Shown here one piece after another: positions 46,732 through 58,336 of a stretch of DNA of 64,000 nucleotides. Where the stretch lies: NCBI RefSeq assembly GCF_947179515.1, contig NC_067492.1, positions 9,867,347 to 9,931,346 of the forward strand, in the 5' to 3' direction. How positions within the stretch are numbered: position 1 is the first letter of the stretch; every line of letters starts with the position of its first letter. The position numbers were made by a program, and so were the translations under genes. The stretch is from Apodemus sylvaticus. Lineage: Eukaryota; Chordata; Mammalia; Rodentia; Muridae. The notes beneath the pieces are model-generated. The model made no database searches and was not told the DNA's origin. It saw nothing but the letters and a program-made list of their open reading frames with translations.

Positions 46732-47555
46732 TGTCCTAGGGTTCTTACTGGTCTCTTAGAAGTGCCACATGCATGCCCCCTTCCTCAACAGCCCTGCAAA
46801 TGCCCTACCTCTCAGATGGCCAGTCATCATTCTGTGAGTCCCCAGGCATGTGGGCCAGGGTACTCCTGATTTGCCTTGGGTTGAACACCCTTAGTTGCCC
46901 TGTTTGAGTGGTTTGGGTTTGCACGCACTTTGCCATGTGAGGCCAGTGACCGTCCGTTTAGGTCTTTTGATAGCTCTGTGTTTTATTAACACTCAGTCTG
47001 GTGTTTAACTGCTTTAGGCTTCTGTGAGTTTGGAGGATATGAGTCAGGGCTCGCCTTGACCGGGCGGAGAGATGACTGAGAGATGGCATTTCTTCATGTA
47101 AAGACCCTGGAGCCTCAGGGCTGCCAGTGCCTGTGTCTAAGTCAACACATCATAGGTGGGGGAACCATGGTCTGAACAGCTCATGAGAGTGGGGAGCTGA
47201 GGAGCGGTCTCCGGGGGAAAATGGGCAATCCTGCCAAGCCCCGCAGCCTCCTCACCCCCTTAAGTCCCTCTCCTTCCCGACATTTCTGCCAGATCAGGAG
47301 AAAGTGTTGGGCACCCGGGGTCAGACCGGCCAGCCAGGCTTGATCAGGCATTGGGCATGGAGTCCACAGGCTGGCTGCTGTGGTGTGGAAGTTGGGTGCT
47401 GCAGGACCGGAGGAAGGCAGTGTAGAGAGAGAGGTTGACCCTTTCACAAATGGAGCAAGCAGTTAATGTGGGCGGCCGGCTGGCGCTCAGGCCCCTGCAT
47501 GGTTGGGTCAGTACAGATTGCTGTCGGATCCCTACCATCTCCTGGATGGATTTTC

Positions 47556-47745
47556 TTTCTTTTTTTTTGTTTTTTTTGTTTTTTTTGTTTTTTTTGGATT
47601 TGGTTTTTTCGAGACAGGGTTTCTCAGTATAGCCCTGGCTGTCCTGGAACTCACTCTGTAGACCAGGCTGGCCTCGAACTCAGAAATCCGCCTGCCTCTG
47701 CCACCCAGAGTGCTGGGATTACAGGCATGCACCACCACCGCCCGG
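47556..47745 (-). mobile_element. B1 SINE, minus strand, with target duplication
   Basis: T-rich tail plus near-consensus B1 reverse complement ending CCACCGCCCGG. Flanked by a perfect 15-base duplication CCTGGATGGATTTTC (47541-47555 and 47746-47760). Confidence 0.97.
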
Positions 47746-48344
47746 CCTGGATGGATTTTCATCCTATTTGATGATGTCCCTAAGAGTCAGGACAAGGAAG
47801 GCATGCTTTCTGAACTGTGCCTCCGAGCCAGGGTCCTGAGGCCTAGGCTCTTTGCTTTGCTGTGGACTCATGCATGAAGAGTTTACTTTGTTTTGAAAGC
47901 CTTGCTTTTAGTTTTGCATCAAAGTATTTCCAGCTGAGCTCCGGTTTGTTTGTCCTGGGCTCTACTTCACAGCTCAGCATTGAGAGGAGGAGCTGTGGAG
48001 CACTGGGCTCCGCGCTGGCAACAGGAAGGTAAGAGAAGACTGGGGGTAGACACGGACTAGAGCAGAACCCCCTGAGGTCAGGCACCTTCAGTGGTCCAAC
48101 CCTTCACCCCCTCTGCCCCCTCCCTTTCTTCTTCTCCCCCTTCCTTCCTTTCTCTCTTTTCTCTCTCTGCTGGTACTTGTAGCCAGGGCCTCATGTTGGA
48201 CAAGCCACTGAACCACACTTCCATCTCCAGCCCCCTTAGATGTTTTTCATTAAGTTCCAGGCTGGCTTTAAACCTCCATCTTCCCGCTTCAGCCTGTCCA
48301 GTAGCTGGGATGACAGACCTGCGTCATGGGGCCTGATTTTGTTT

Positions 48345-48454
48345 TGCTTTTTTTGTTTATTTGTTTTTGAGACAGGGTTTCTCTGTGTAGCTTTGGCTGT
48401 CCTGGAACTCAACTCTCAACTCAAGCAGGCTGGCCTCAACTCCGAAATCCACCT
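48345..48454 (-). mobile_element. B1 SINE, minus strand, interrupted
   Basis: B1 reverse complement that breaks off after ATCCACCT where an LTR begins. Its missing end (GCTGGGATCAAAGGCATG to GCCAGGCT) appears at about 49060-49099, beyond the LTR. Confidence 0.7.
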
Positions 48455-48586
48455 TGTTATGGTTTCAGCACCAATGTTGTGATCTTAAAAAGAGAAAGAC
48501 GTTTTAGAGAATATGGTTAGGGCAGTGTGGGGGAAGGGGGTGCCCCGGTGGACCAGTGCCGAGGCATCCCTTCCCCCGAGGGACCA

Positions 48587-48632
<46 letters not shown>

Positions 48633-48635
48633 CCA

Positions 48636-48697
<62 letters not shown>

Positions 48698-49003
48698 TAT
48701 AGAATAGAGTTTATTCAGGGCAGAGGGTGGGAGAGAATGGGGTAGTGGAGGCAGGGAAAGGCAGAGTGTAGAGAGTAGAGAAGAAGAGGCCTGCCGTGAC
48801 CGTGTGGAGAGGGGGGTGGGGAGCAGAGCCCAAGAGGGTCTAGAAGGGAGAAAGAGAGAGCAAGAGCTAAGAGAGAGAGGAGGGGCTGAGCAGCCCTTTT
48901 TATAGTGGTTCCGGCCTACCTCGCTGTTGCCAGGTAACTGAGGAGGAGCATACCTGGCTGTTGCCAGGTAATCATGGGGTGGAGCTTAGACAGAATCCTA
49001 ACA
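48455..49003 (-). mobile_element. Endogenous retrovirus LTR, family unresolved
   Basis: Read on the minus strand: begins TGTTAGGATTCTG and ends CCATAACA, with a TATAAAAAG box (plus 48896-48904) and AATAAA (plus 48710-48715) in promoter-then-poly(A) order. A (GT)n of about 110 bases (48587-48695) lies downstream of the poly(A) signal. About 58 bases of extra sequence adjoin its 5' side (49004-49061) and may be internal remnant. No viral coding sequence was seen. It lies antisense in Hsdl1 intron 1. Confidence 0.75.
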
Positions 49004-49099
49004 TTCCTCAGTTTTGGTTTAATTAAAAAAGAAAAAATTAAGAAGAGGTGACAGTGAAGCAGGCTGGGATCAAAGGCATGTGCCACCACTGCCAGGCTT

Positions 49100-49230
49100 T
49101 TGGAGACAGGGTCTCACTATGCAGCCCAGCCCTGGCTGGTCTGGAACTTACTATGTAGACCAAGCTGTCATTGGCCTCAAAGAGATCCACCTGCCTCTGC
49201 CTCCCAGTGCTGGCATTAAAGGCGTGTAGT
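49100..49230 (-). mobile_element. B1 SINE, minus strand, diverged
   Basis: GGAGACAGGGTCTCACTATG to GGCATTAAAGGCGTGTAG. Confidence 0.8.
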
Positions 49231-50718
49231 TCAGCTGGGGCCTGCTTCCTGTGAGTACAGCCCAGCTTCTTGGCCTCAGACTTGGCATCCTCCTCCCTCA
49301 GCCTCCCAGATTCTGAGATGATGTCTTCACCTCACTACTCCAGGTCGAGAAGACCTTTCACTACTTACTGCCACGCCAGCTTGATTACGAACACGGTAGG
49401 AATCAGGAGCTTCATGGGGAGAGTGCCCGTGTGGTCAGGGCCTCGCTTGCCTCTCTGCTGTCTATGGCTGTGTAATCCCAGTTGCCCCACCCCACCCCCT
49501 CTGCTGGTTCAGTTCTCACGGTTCCATCCTCCATGCCCCCCAGGTTCCTGCTTGGTGGTTAGTTTCATTTTTCCTTCTGGGAAGCTTGACAGAGCTTGAG
49601 TTAAGGTAGGGTAGATGGAGAGGGTGCCCTAGACACAGAGGGTGCGCGCTCCTTCCCAATTTTGCCTCCCCGTTATTTTCAGGACTCCCCTTCCCCCACA
49701 TTAGTGGAACTTCCTTCCAGAAGTCATCCCCACACCATTTATATTTTCTTTATGGGGAGTTTAGGGTGGTACTAGAAATCCAGTTTTCCGTGTGTAATCT
49801 CACCTGTCCTCTGTGTGTGCGAGCCTTCAGGCTCATCTGGCCGTTCAGTGTGTACCCTGGCTCTGACACAGCGGCTCTTCTGCTGTGGTCCAGGGTGGAG
49901 CATAGCCCTTGGTGATGCCATCAGGACCATGCCTGGCCTCTGTCCACCTCTCCAGGGTCACCTCTGCTCTAGGCTAAAGTACCCAGGCAGGGTTGATTTT
50001 TAGTTGTTAAATGCCTACCTGTGTCTTATATGTATGCGTAACACCTGTCACCATACCTGGGACATGTCTGCCCTTTTGTACGTGTTTTGCTGTGTATGCA
50101 CTTAGAAGACATGGATGGAACTTTCTCGAACCTAGAGGCTGGGAAGGAAATTACCAAACAAATCAAACTAGTAAGGGAGGGTGCTTGCCGTGCTGTCCTG
50201 GAAGATTACCATCTCCTCATTGGTGGTGGGGGTGGGGGTGGGGTGGGGTGTACCTTTATTTAATATGCATGTTTCTTGGGGCCAAGGTTGTGAGCTGTCA
50301 CACTGTGTTTATTCTGTAGTCACTGTCGAGGTCGTAGGTCCTCTCTACTTGCTGACCGAATGGTGACAGGAGCTGAACACATCCCAGGCTGCTCCCCAGT
50401 GATAACTGCCTCCGACAGCTCTGAAGTAGGGCACCCGAGTTGATCTTTGTATAGGCTGCCGGTCACAGAATCAGGAGTCTTGGAGGAATCCAGTTGCTCA
50501 GTAGTTCTATTGCATAATCTCCTTGGAAGGCAAGAACTTTCTAAGCCACAGGTGGGGGTCATGCCTCCACAGTCTCAGCCCAGCTGCTCTCAGGAATTAA
50601 TGATATTTGAAATAGCATTCTGCAAGGCCAGCGTTCTCCATTCCGCTGAGGATGTCTGCTCCTTCTGGTTTTATTCCGTTCACAAAGAGCAGTGCTCTCT
50701 CTCTTCCTGTCCCCGCAG
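49231..50718. other. Hsdl1 intron 1, 3' part
   Basis: A G-rich (GGGGTG)n run lies near 50223-50250. No SINE or exon-like segment was recognised before exon 2. Confidence 0.5.
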
Positions 50719-50724
50719 GTCGCC

Positions 50725-53700
50725 ATGGCTGCTGTTGACAGCTTCTACCTCTTGTACAGGGAAATCGCCAGGTCTTGCAATTGCTACATGGAAGCTCTGG
50801 CCTTGGTGGGAGCCTGGTACACGGCCCGCAAGAGCATCACAGTCATCTGTGACTTCTACAGCCTGGTCCGGCTGCACTTCATCCCCCGCCTGGGGAGCAG
50901 GCCCGACCTGATCAAGCAGTATGGAAGATGGGCGGTCGTCAGCGGTAACTTCAGCTCCAGTGGCCTTTCTGTTTGGGTTGTGTTTTAAGGCAATGTGTTC
51001 GAGAGGGTGCTACAGGACTGAACTGGAGTCTTCTGCCTCCTGCTGAGACCTCCTGCTCTCACTTCACTTAAGGGAGCCCCGCCTTCAGACTCTCACTTAA
51101 GGAAGCTCTGCCCTCAGACTGTCACTTAAGGAAGCCCTGCCTTCAGACTGTCACTTAAGGAAGCCCTGCCCTCAGACTGTCACTTAAGGGAGCCCTGCCC
51201 TCAGACTGTCATTTAAGGGAGCCCTGCCTTCAGACTGTCACTTAAGGGAGCCCTGCCCTCAGACTGTCACTTAAGGGAGCCCTGCCCTCAGACTGTCACT
51301 TAAGGGAGCCCTGCCTTCAGACTGTCACTTAAGGGAGCCCTGCCCTCAGACTGTCACTTAAGGGAGCCCTGCCCTCAGACTGTCACTTAAGGGAGCCCTG
51401 CCCTCAGACTGTCACTTAAGGGAGCCCTGCCCTCAGATTGGCATCCCTCAGACTGGCTTCCTCTTCATTTCTCCAGCTCGGGTTCCCAACCCCTCTTTCC
51501 CGCCCCCCATTCCCCCCACACACATATCTTTCTTGCTCTGTTTTGAAATTATCCTCTGAGGCTGTCAGTGTTCTCAAAGATGCTTCACCTATTTTGAATT
51601 GCCTTGTGATTTATTATCTCTGTGTCCCAGAAAACCCATCCCAACACCTGAGCAAGCCAGGAACAAGCTTAGAAACAGATTCCTATTGTGACTTACTCCA
51701 GGGCGCTGAGTGTGAGCACACACACATAAAGGTCTCTGGGTGTGCCACTGTGCGCGTGGAATGGTCTGGGAACAACTTTTGGGGGTCCTAGAACCCTTTG
51801 GTGGGTTCTAGGGCTTGAACTCAGATTGTCTGCAGCAAGCACCTCTGCCGGCTGAGCCATCTGGCTAGTCCCTGCCTGGGGGCCTACAGGGTTAGGATTC
51901 ACCATTGTCCTTAACTGACAGGTGTTCTGCCTTTTCCCCCTGTGCATTCTTCTCAGATGAGATCAACAGTGAGTGGTTTGTTTCTCTTTAAGGATACCAT
52001 GTTTCAACATGCTCAGGGCTTCTGGCTTGCCTTGCAGGGGCCACAGATGGCATCGGGAAGGCCTATGCTGAGGAATTAGCAAGCCATGGACTCCAGGTCA
52101 TCCTGATCGGCCAGGAAGCAGAGAAGCTGCAGGCCGTGGCCAAGCACATAGCTGACACCTACAGGGTGGAGACACTTGTCCTGGTGGCGGACTTCAGCAG
52201 AGGCCGGGAGATTTATGCTCCAATCCGAGAAGCCCTGAGAGACAGAGACATTGGCATCCTGGTGAATGACATGGGCGCCTTCTACCCTTATCCGCAGTAT
52301 TTCAGCCAGATTCCCGAGGACACGCTCTGGGACATTGTGAACGTGAACATTGCGGCCGCGAGCCAGATGGTGCACATAGTGCTTCCGGGGATGGTGGAGA
52401 GAAAGAAGGGTGCCATTGTCACTGTGTCATCCGGCTCCTGCTGCAAGCCCACCCCACAGCTGGCTGCTTTCTCTGCGTCCAAGGTAAGGCTCTTGTCCCC
52501 GTGGGCTGGTTGGGGAGTGGTCAACTCCCAGTTGCCTACACTGGCACTTTTCCCCAAGGTGGGAACAGAGTCTCTCTGCTCCTGGGGTTTCTTTTGAGTT
52601 CTTCCGGGTTTTATCTCCCCCTCCTTTGCCCCACAGGCCTATCTGGACCACTTCAGCCGAGCCCTGCAGTACGAGTATGCCTCTAAAGGGATCTTTGTGC
52701 AAAGTCTGATTCCCTTCTACGTGACCAGCAGTGTGACTGCGCCTGGCAGCTTCCTGCACAGATGCCCGTGGCTGGCGCCATCGCCGAGAGTGTATGCACA
52801 GCATGCCGTGTCGACCCTGGGCATTTCAAAAAGGACCACAGGCTACTGGTCCCATTCTATTCAGGTAGGGCCACGCCCGTCAGCCAGGGCGGGAGGGGTT
52901 GGAATCCTCACTCCCATGTCCCACATCGCCATGATTTTTGGTTACAGTGTGAGGTGCTCATGTCCGGGGTGATTAATGCAAGAAAGTTCTCAGATTTCCT
53001 TTGTTCACCCTTAAAACACAGAACAGGCTGCTTTGGAGTGTGTGGGAGCGTGAGGACACTGGGTGCTCCGCAGGGATTTCAGGGCAGAGGTCCTGGTGAG
53101 GCCTCAAGGGGAAGTGTTCCCGCCATGCACAGCCCCATCCAGAAAGCCATCAGGGCCCTGGGCTCTTATCCATGGTGTCTGATCAGTCTCCACGCATCTT
53201 ATGCTCAGACTCATTCCTCAGGAGACCTAGAACCCAACCTAAGATTTTTGTTGTTGTTGTTCTTGTTCAGACAGAACAAAGATCTTAAGAGTACTTGAGG
53301 GCCAGCCAGGTGGCTCAGCAGGTAAAGGTGCTGGCCACCAGGCCTGATGACCTGAGTTTGATCTCTAAGACCCACGTGGTAGGGGAGAACTGCCTCCACA
53401 AGGTGTCCTTGGATCTCCACACACATCTGAAAAAGATTTGAAACTTATGAAACATTTTAAAACATGACTTTGATCAGTAGCCCAGTAACTAAATGATTTA
53501 TAATAATTTGTTTCTTATTGGCCTACGGAGTGAGACCTTTTCTTTCTCAAAAACAGAACAGAGAAGCGGCTCCGGGGCCTGCATCCTCTCAGGGGTGCCG
53601 CTGTGAGGATGGTGGGTGGCCAGACACTTTCCCAGTGTCTGTGAAAGCAGCGTTTAGCCATGGCGCATGTGTCCGCGTCCATGAGTTCAACAGACTGTGG

Positions 53701-55383
53701 TTTTCAGTGCAGGCCCAGGGGTGCAGGCTGGGAAGCTCAGTTACTGTGGAGGCAGCGGCAGGATTTCAGAGCCTGCCTGAGCTCCAAGAGAGATCAAGGC
53801 CAGCCCAGGCAACTACTTAGCAAGAACTTGTCTCAAAATAGAAAAAGTTTGAGCGAGAGAAACAGGCAGAGAGAGAATAAGAACAGGAACAAACCGGAGC
53901 TGTAGCCCAGGGCTTCTCGGGCACAGGCCTTGGATTCTATCCTCAGTACATCATGGGCAACGCCTGTGCTGAGGGTTTAGTAGAGCAGGCCTCTGCTCTG
54001 CGTGTGCTCACTGCTGAGAGGAGGCTGACGAGGTGTGTGCACTGGGGGATTTCTGCCCCAGCAGTGAACACTGCGTTAGACGCACCTCCTCAGCAGAGCT
54101 GTGTAACCGAGTAGTGGATGGGCCAGGGAGGGGGGGGAAGATTGGTGACTGGTGCCACACTGCCTCGGATGGGCAGTGGCGGTAATCAGGTGTGGTACAG
54201 CTCACTGCGGGACTCCCAGGGACTGGTGCAGAGAAGCCGAGGTGGCGGGTGTTTAGGTGGGAGGCTCCAGTGGAAAGACTGACCGCAGAGTGAGGAAGAA
54301 TGGAGGCATTGTCTCCACAGCAGGGCCTCCCCTAAGAGGGCGCAGGGGTTTATTCAGGAAGTCAGTACATACTCTCACGGGGTTGGTCCATTCCTGAGTG
54401 CTCAGTTTACTGTTACAGGGGAAGGTGATGAACAGGGATGCTCTGGGCATGCTCAGTTTTCACCAGGAAATACAGCTGAAGGAAAGAACATTTTGAAGGT
54501 ATCCTGACTCAGGCGTGTGCCTTTGGAGCCCCAGCACCTCACTTCTGCACCCCAAGGACACGCTTTGCCACTCCTCTTCCCCTAGCTCCCACAGACAGCT
54601 GCCGGGGGTGCCAGCACTCTGCTGTCACGCTGGACAACTGTTCTAACTGTCGTCTAGTAGTCCTTTCCCACTAAGCAAACATGGGGACACACATAATCCA
54701 AGGGGCTCCCGGGTCACCTGGGGTCTCAGCGACCCAGGTCCACGCTTTTCATCTCAGATTTTGATGACATCCTGTGCAGGGTGGTTCAGCGTAGCTTCTC
54801 CTTGGGTTTAGACTGTTTTCTGAGGACATGTATTCCCAGGAGCATGCAGAAGGAGCAGGCGCTGGAGGTTGGCGTCGTGTCCATGCCCCATCTCGAATGA
54901 TGGAGCTGAGTGTCCTGTGCAGAGCAGGTCTGGGTATGGAAGGGGCTCGGGCTTCCTCCTTATCATCTAGGTGATAGGCATGGTCAGTAGCTGTCTGCTG
55001 CCTTGGCTCTCACACTGATGCGCACCCTTGGGTTTTTTTTTTAAAGATTTATTTATTATATATAAGTACACTGTAGCTGTCTTCAGACACCTCAGAAGAG
55101 GGCATCAGATCTCATTATAGATGGTTGGGAACTACCATGGTTGCTGGGATTTGAACTCAGGACCTCTGGAAGATCAGTCAGTCCTCTTAACCACTGAGCC
55201 ATCTCTCCAGCCCCCGCACCCTTGTTTCTTCAGCTTTCATGGCTCAGAATCCTAACCACGTCTCCTTTTTTCTCTCATTTATAGTTCCTTTTCGCACAGT
55301 ATATGCCTGAGTGGCTGTGGGTGTGGGGTGCAAACCTCCTCAACCGCGCCTTACGGAAAGAGGCCTTATCCTGCCAGGCCTGA
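50725..55383 (+). CDS. Hsdl1: Hsdl1, inactive hydroxysteroid dehydrogenase-like protein 1
   Basis: Four coding exons: 50725-50944, 52038-52483, 52637-52864, 55285-55383; 993 nt, 330 residues, the same length as human HSDL1. All GT-AG, phases close. The coding exon begins at 50719, six bases before the ATG (MAAVDSFYLLYREIARSC). The fold is a short-chain dehydrogenase: cofactor-binding GATDGIG at residues 74-80, a degenerate NNAG motif reading N150-D-M-G, serine 205, and FSASK where the active site should read YxxxK. Phe218 thus replaces the catalytic tyrosine, as known for the family, and no dehydrogenase activity is expected. From the literature it is mitochondrial and widely expressed. A hydrophobic stretch lies at about residues 24-45. 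It shares its promoter with Dnaaf1 and is followed by a 2.2-kb 3' UTR. Confidence 0.96.
51065..51441. repeat. 29-base minisatellite, about 13 copies, in Hsdl1 intron 2
   Basis: Units of CACTTAAGGGAGCCCTGCCC plus TCAGACTGT, with G/A (AAGGG/AAGGA) and C/T (GCCCTC/GCCTTC) variants arranged in runs. Each copy carries CTTAAG. Confidence 0.97.
52865..55284. other. Hsdl1 intron 4
   Basis: Holds a B4/ID-type SINE at 53298-53430 (GGCTCAGCAGGTAAAGGTGC) and a B2 at 55035-55215. No exon-like segment was recognised in the rest. Confidence 0.55.
55035..55215 (-). mobile_element. B2 SINE, minus strand
   Basis: T-rich tail, then the B2 reverse complement ending CTGAGCCATCTCTCCAGCCC, 70 bases before the last Hsdl1 exon. 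Confidence 0.95.
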
Positions 55384-55662
55384 ACCGGGCAGCTCAGGAG
55401 GAGTGTGGCCGAGCCACCGACATCTTCGGTACTCTGGCATTTGGAAGAACACATCACTTCACCCGTGTGTTGTCTCGTACTGAGTACCTAGCGCGTTGCC
55501 AGCCTTCATGAGGTTGACGTTTAAGTCTGTGAGAAAACTTCAGGGACCACATGGGTGGCCCAGGGTGCATAGCCACGGAGCCTGAGAACAGAATGGGACC
55601 TTCCCCAACACGTAGAGCGTGCCTGGCTTGGTTTGACTTGCTCCAGTAACATCTTGTGTTGG

Positions 55663-55816
55663 TTTTTTTTCTTTTCTTTTCTTTTCTTTTCTTTTCTTTT
55701 CTTTTCTTTTCTTTTCTTCTTTTCTCTCTCTTTCTTTCTTTCCTTCCTTCCTTCCTTCCTTCCTTCCTTCCTTCCTTCCTTCCTTCCTTCCTTCCTTCCT
55801 TTTTTTCCTTTTCCTT
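55663..55816. repeat. (CTTTT)n(CTTCC)n pyrimidine array in the Hsdl1 3' UTR
   Basis: About 150 bases of pure C/T: pentamer-type CTTTT repeats followed by (CCTT)n. Confidence 0.95.
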
Positions 55817-55883
55817 TTTTTGAGAAATCACCTACTTTCCTTTTATGGGTGATTGATTATAGTATTGACTTTCAAAATGTTCA

Positions 55884-56030
55884 TCACGCTGGGTGTGGTA
55901 GCTCATGCCTTTAACTCCAGCACTTGGGAGGCTGAGACAGGTAGATCTCTAGGAGTCTGCCTGAGCCTCATAGTGAGGTCCAGGCCAGCCAGGAATATGT
56001 AGTTAAACTTCTCTTTAAAAAAGCAAAAAA
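55884..56030 (+). mobile_element. B1-like SINE, plus strand
   Basis: GCTGGGTGTGGTAGCTCATG to CCAGGCCAGCCAGGAATATG; diverged. Confidence 0.8.
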
Positions 56031-57553
56031 ATAAAACAAATTAGTGTTCATCAGGAAGACAACAGATAAGTGTTATTTTCAAACTGAACTGTGAGTGCAG
56101 GTGGTGTTAACAGTAGACGTGTGTCACACCACATATCTGCATATGTGCGTCTGTGTGTATACACTGCTTTTCCCTAAGGTCTCCCTGGAACCATGTGTGT
56201 GCTGTGTGTCTGAGAGCAGAGTTATTGATAAGGTTTTACTAGAGACTTTGTCAGGACAAGTTAGTGGGGAGCCATCCCCTAGTAAACGTCTGGGTTACGC
56301 CTTTCCGTGTGGTGGAACCGTTTCTGGCTCTAGTGGTGGTCTTGCCACGTCTGACACTGCTTTCTTTGAGTGGTTTTGTCTTTCTAACTCTGTAGGTGGC
56401 TTTCGTTCCTAGACTGGGACACATAACAGGTTCTAAGTGATGACTCCTCAGCACATCCGTGTTCTAGCTGACCCCTTCAGAGCTTGTTAGAGCTGGTTTT
56501 CAGACGCTTTTTTATGTAATCCAATTTCACCCCCAGGAGCATTGTTGATAAAATCATCACGTGTTTGTGGAATAGTGGTTAAAATATGGGCAGCTTTTGT
56601 GTGTGGTACAAGGTAGTTGTTGAAGTGATGCTAGAAGCTCATTTTTAGCCTGTGTAATGAATGTGTACATTATAGGGAATGCTTTTAGTAGCGTGAAGGT
56701 CCTTTATATAAATCCCACAGTATGGGTGCACACTGAAACTTAGTGTCTTTCATTAAAACCAACATCTTGGAAGGGTCTCATTCCTGGCTTTGGGAACCCG
56801 GAAGTCATAGCAGCTTGTGGAGAGTGAAGGAGGTGGCGTTTACCCTCGAGGTGCTGCTCCTGTACCTGGGACATGAAACCGATTGGCAGGCTGGGACTTG
56901 TGTGGAGTTGCTCTAGTGACATCCCGTCACCTGAAGGCCCAAGTGCACATTTCCCAGGACATCAGATGTGGCATTTTCAGCTGTGACTCGGATCTGGAAG
57001 ATCAGTGTCTTCAGTTACGTCTTTAAACCATGTGCAGAACGCCGTGCTTGGAGACAGTGGAGGAGGAACATCGGCGGGGACGGCTCTCTTACTGCCGAGA
57101 ACCTGCGTGGATATGTGATAGGCAACAGCACCTTGCAGACAACATCGCGCATGGTCGCCTTGGTGGGGATGAAGGCAGGAGACTCAGGTTCAAGGCCAGC
57201 GTGGGCTATAATGAAACTCTGGTTCAGGAAACAAAAACAATAGCAGAGACACACCGTACATCTGTTCTGTATAAAGCCCTGTGGTCCAGAATTCAGACTT
57301 GCTGGTCAAGTGCGGAGTCATTGTTGTGACATCAGCGATGTTCCCTCAGCGGGACTCAGCTAGGACTTGATCGAGTGTGGACAGACGCAGAGCACAGTGA
57401 TCCATCCTGCTGCAGAAGACCCGAACCTGGCACCCTTAGGCTTGCCCGCTTTCATTGGCCGACCCTCTCTGAGTCACCCACTGTGGGCGTGGTGTTTACC
57501 AAGTAAGGGGAAGGAGGAACCTTTATAACTCATCCTGTGAACTGGAATGTAAC

Positions 57554-57559
57554 AATAAA
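57554..57559 (+). terminator. Hsdl1: Hsdl1 poly(A) signal
   Basis: AATAAA about 2.17 kb after the stop codon, followed by a GT-containing stretch (CAGGTGTCACTGTC). Confidence 0.75.
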
Positions 57560-57894
57560 AGCATCACTTTCCTTCAGGTGTCACTGTCAGGAAAGATTCC
57601 CCCCCCCCCTTACAGACGACATTATGAGTGGAAGTTGACCTGTCAACACCCATGGTTGTCACTGGTTAAACAACAGGGTGCACACCATTGTGCCTACTGC
57701 CTACTGGGCACCTGATTGGGCTCTCGTCCTCTGGCTGCGTGGCTGGGGATGGGCTGTGCACTGGTGTTGTGGAGATGGTGGGGTGGCTCATCATGGACTG
57801 TTTCCGTTGTGTGGTAGGTACAAAGGCCAATTGTAGGTTTAGAGAGTGGGAGGAGCAGTGGGAGAGGGCAGAGTTCTAAGGAGGGTTTTTCCTT

Positions 57895-58126
57895 CTAAGA
57901 TGTGTTTTTTAGGTTAATTATGTGCACATATGTATGTATGTATGTATGTATGTTTGGCTGTGTGAGCTTGTATGCACCACATGTATGCAGGTGCCGTTGG
58001 AGGGCATTAGGTTCCCTGGAACTAGAGTTACAGGTGGTTAGGAGCTACCATGTGGGCGGTGGGGATCAAACCTGGGTCCTCTGTAAGAGTAGCCTGTGCT
58101 CTTAACCACTGAGTCATCTCTCCGGG
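57895..58126 (-). mobile_element. B3-type SINE, minus strand
   Basis: (GTAT)n near the tail, then GATCAAACCTGGGTCCTC and CCACTGAGTCATCTCTCC. Confidence 0.85.
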
Positions 58127-58336
58127 CCCCTTTTTTTGGATTTATTTTTGTATTTATGCATCTATGTGAGTGTATGGTACCTGTGCAGGGGGCCTCAAAG
58201 GCCAGAGAAGAGAGTCAGAGATCCCTGCAGTTACAGTTGGTCGTGAGTTACCTCATGTGGGTGCTTGGAACGGAACTTAGGTTCTCTGGAAGAGCAATAA
58301 GTGCCCGTAACCACTGAACTAACTCTCCAGCCCCCT
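58127..58336 (-). mobile_element. B3-type SINE, minus strand
   Basis: A second B3 head-to-tail with the previous one, ending CTGAACTAACTCTCCAGCCC. Confidence 0.8.

Larger units (their letters stand above)
55384..57580 (+). other. Hsdl1: Hsdl1 3' UTR
   Basis: Extends from the stop codon to the canonical poly(A) signal at 57554-57559. It includes a pyrimidine array (55663-55816) and a forward B1-like SINE (55884-56030). No other AATAAA was noted earlier on this strand, but alternative ends are possible. Confidence 0.65.

Noticed and set aside
51065..51441. Regular repeat array considered as CRISPR-like
   Set aside because: Units abut with no unique spacers and the genome is mammalian; it is a minisatellite.
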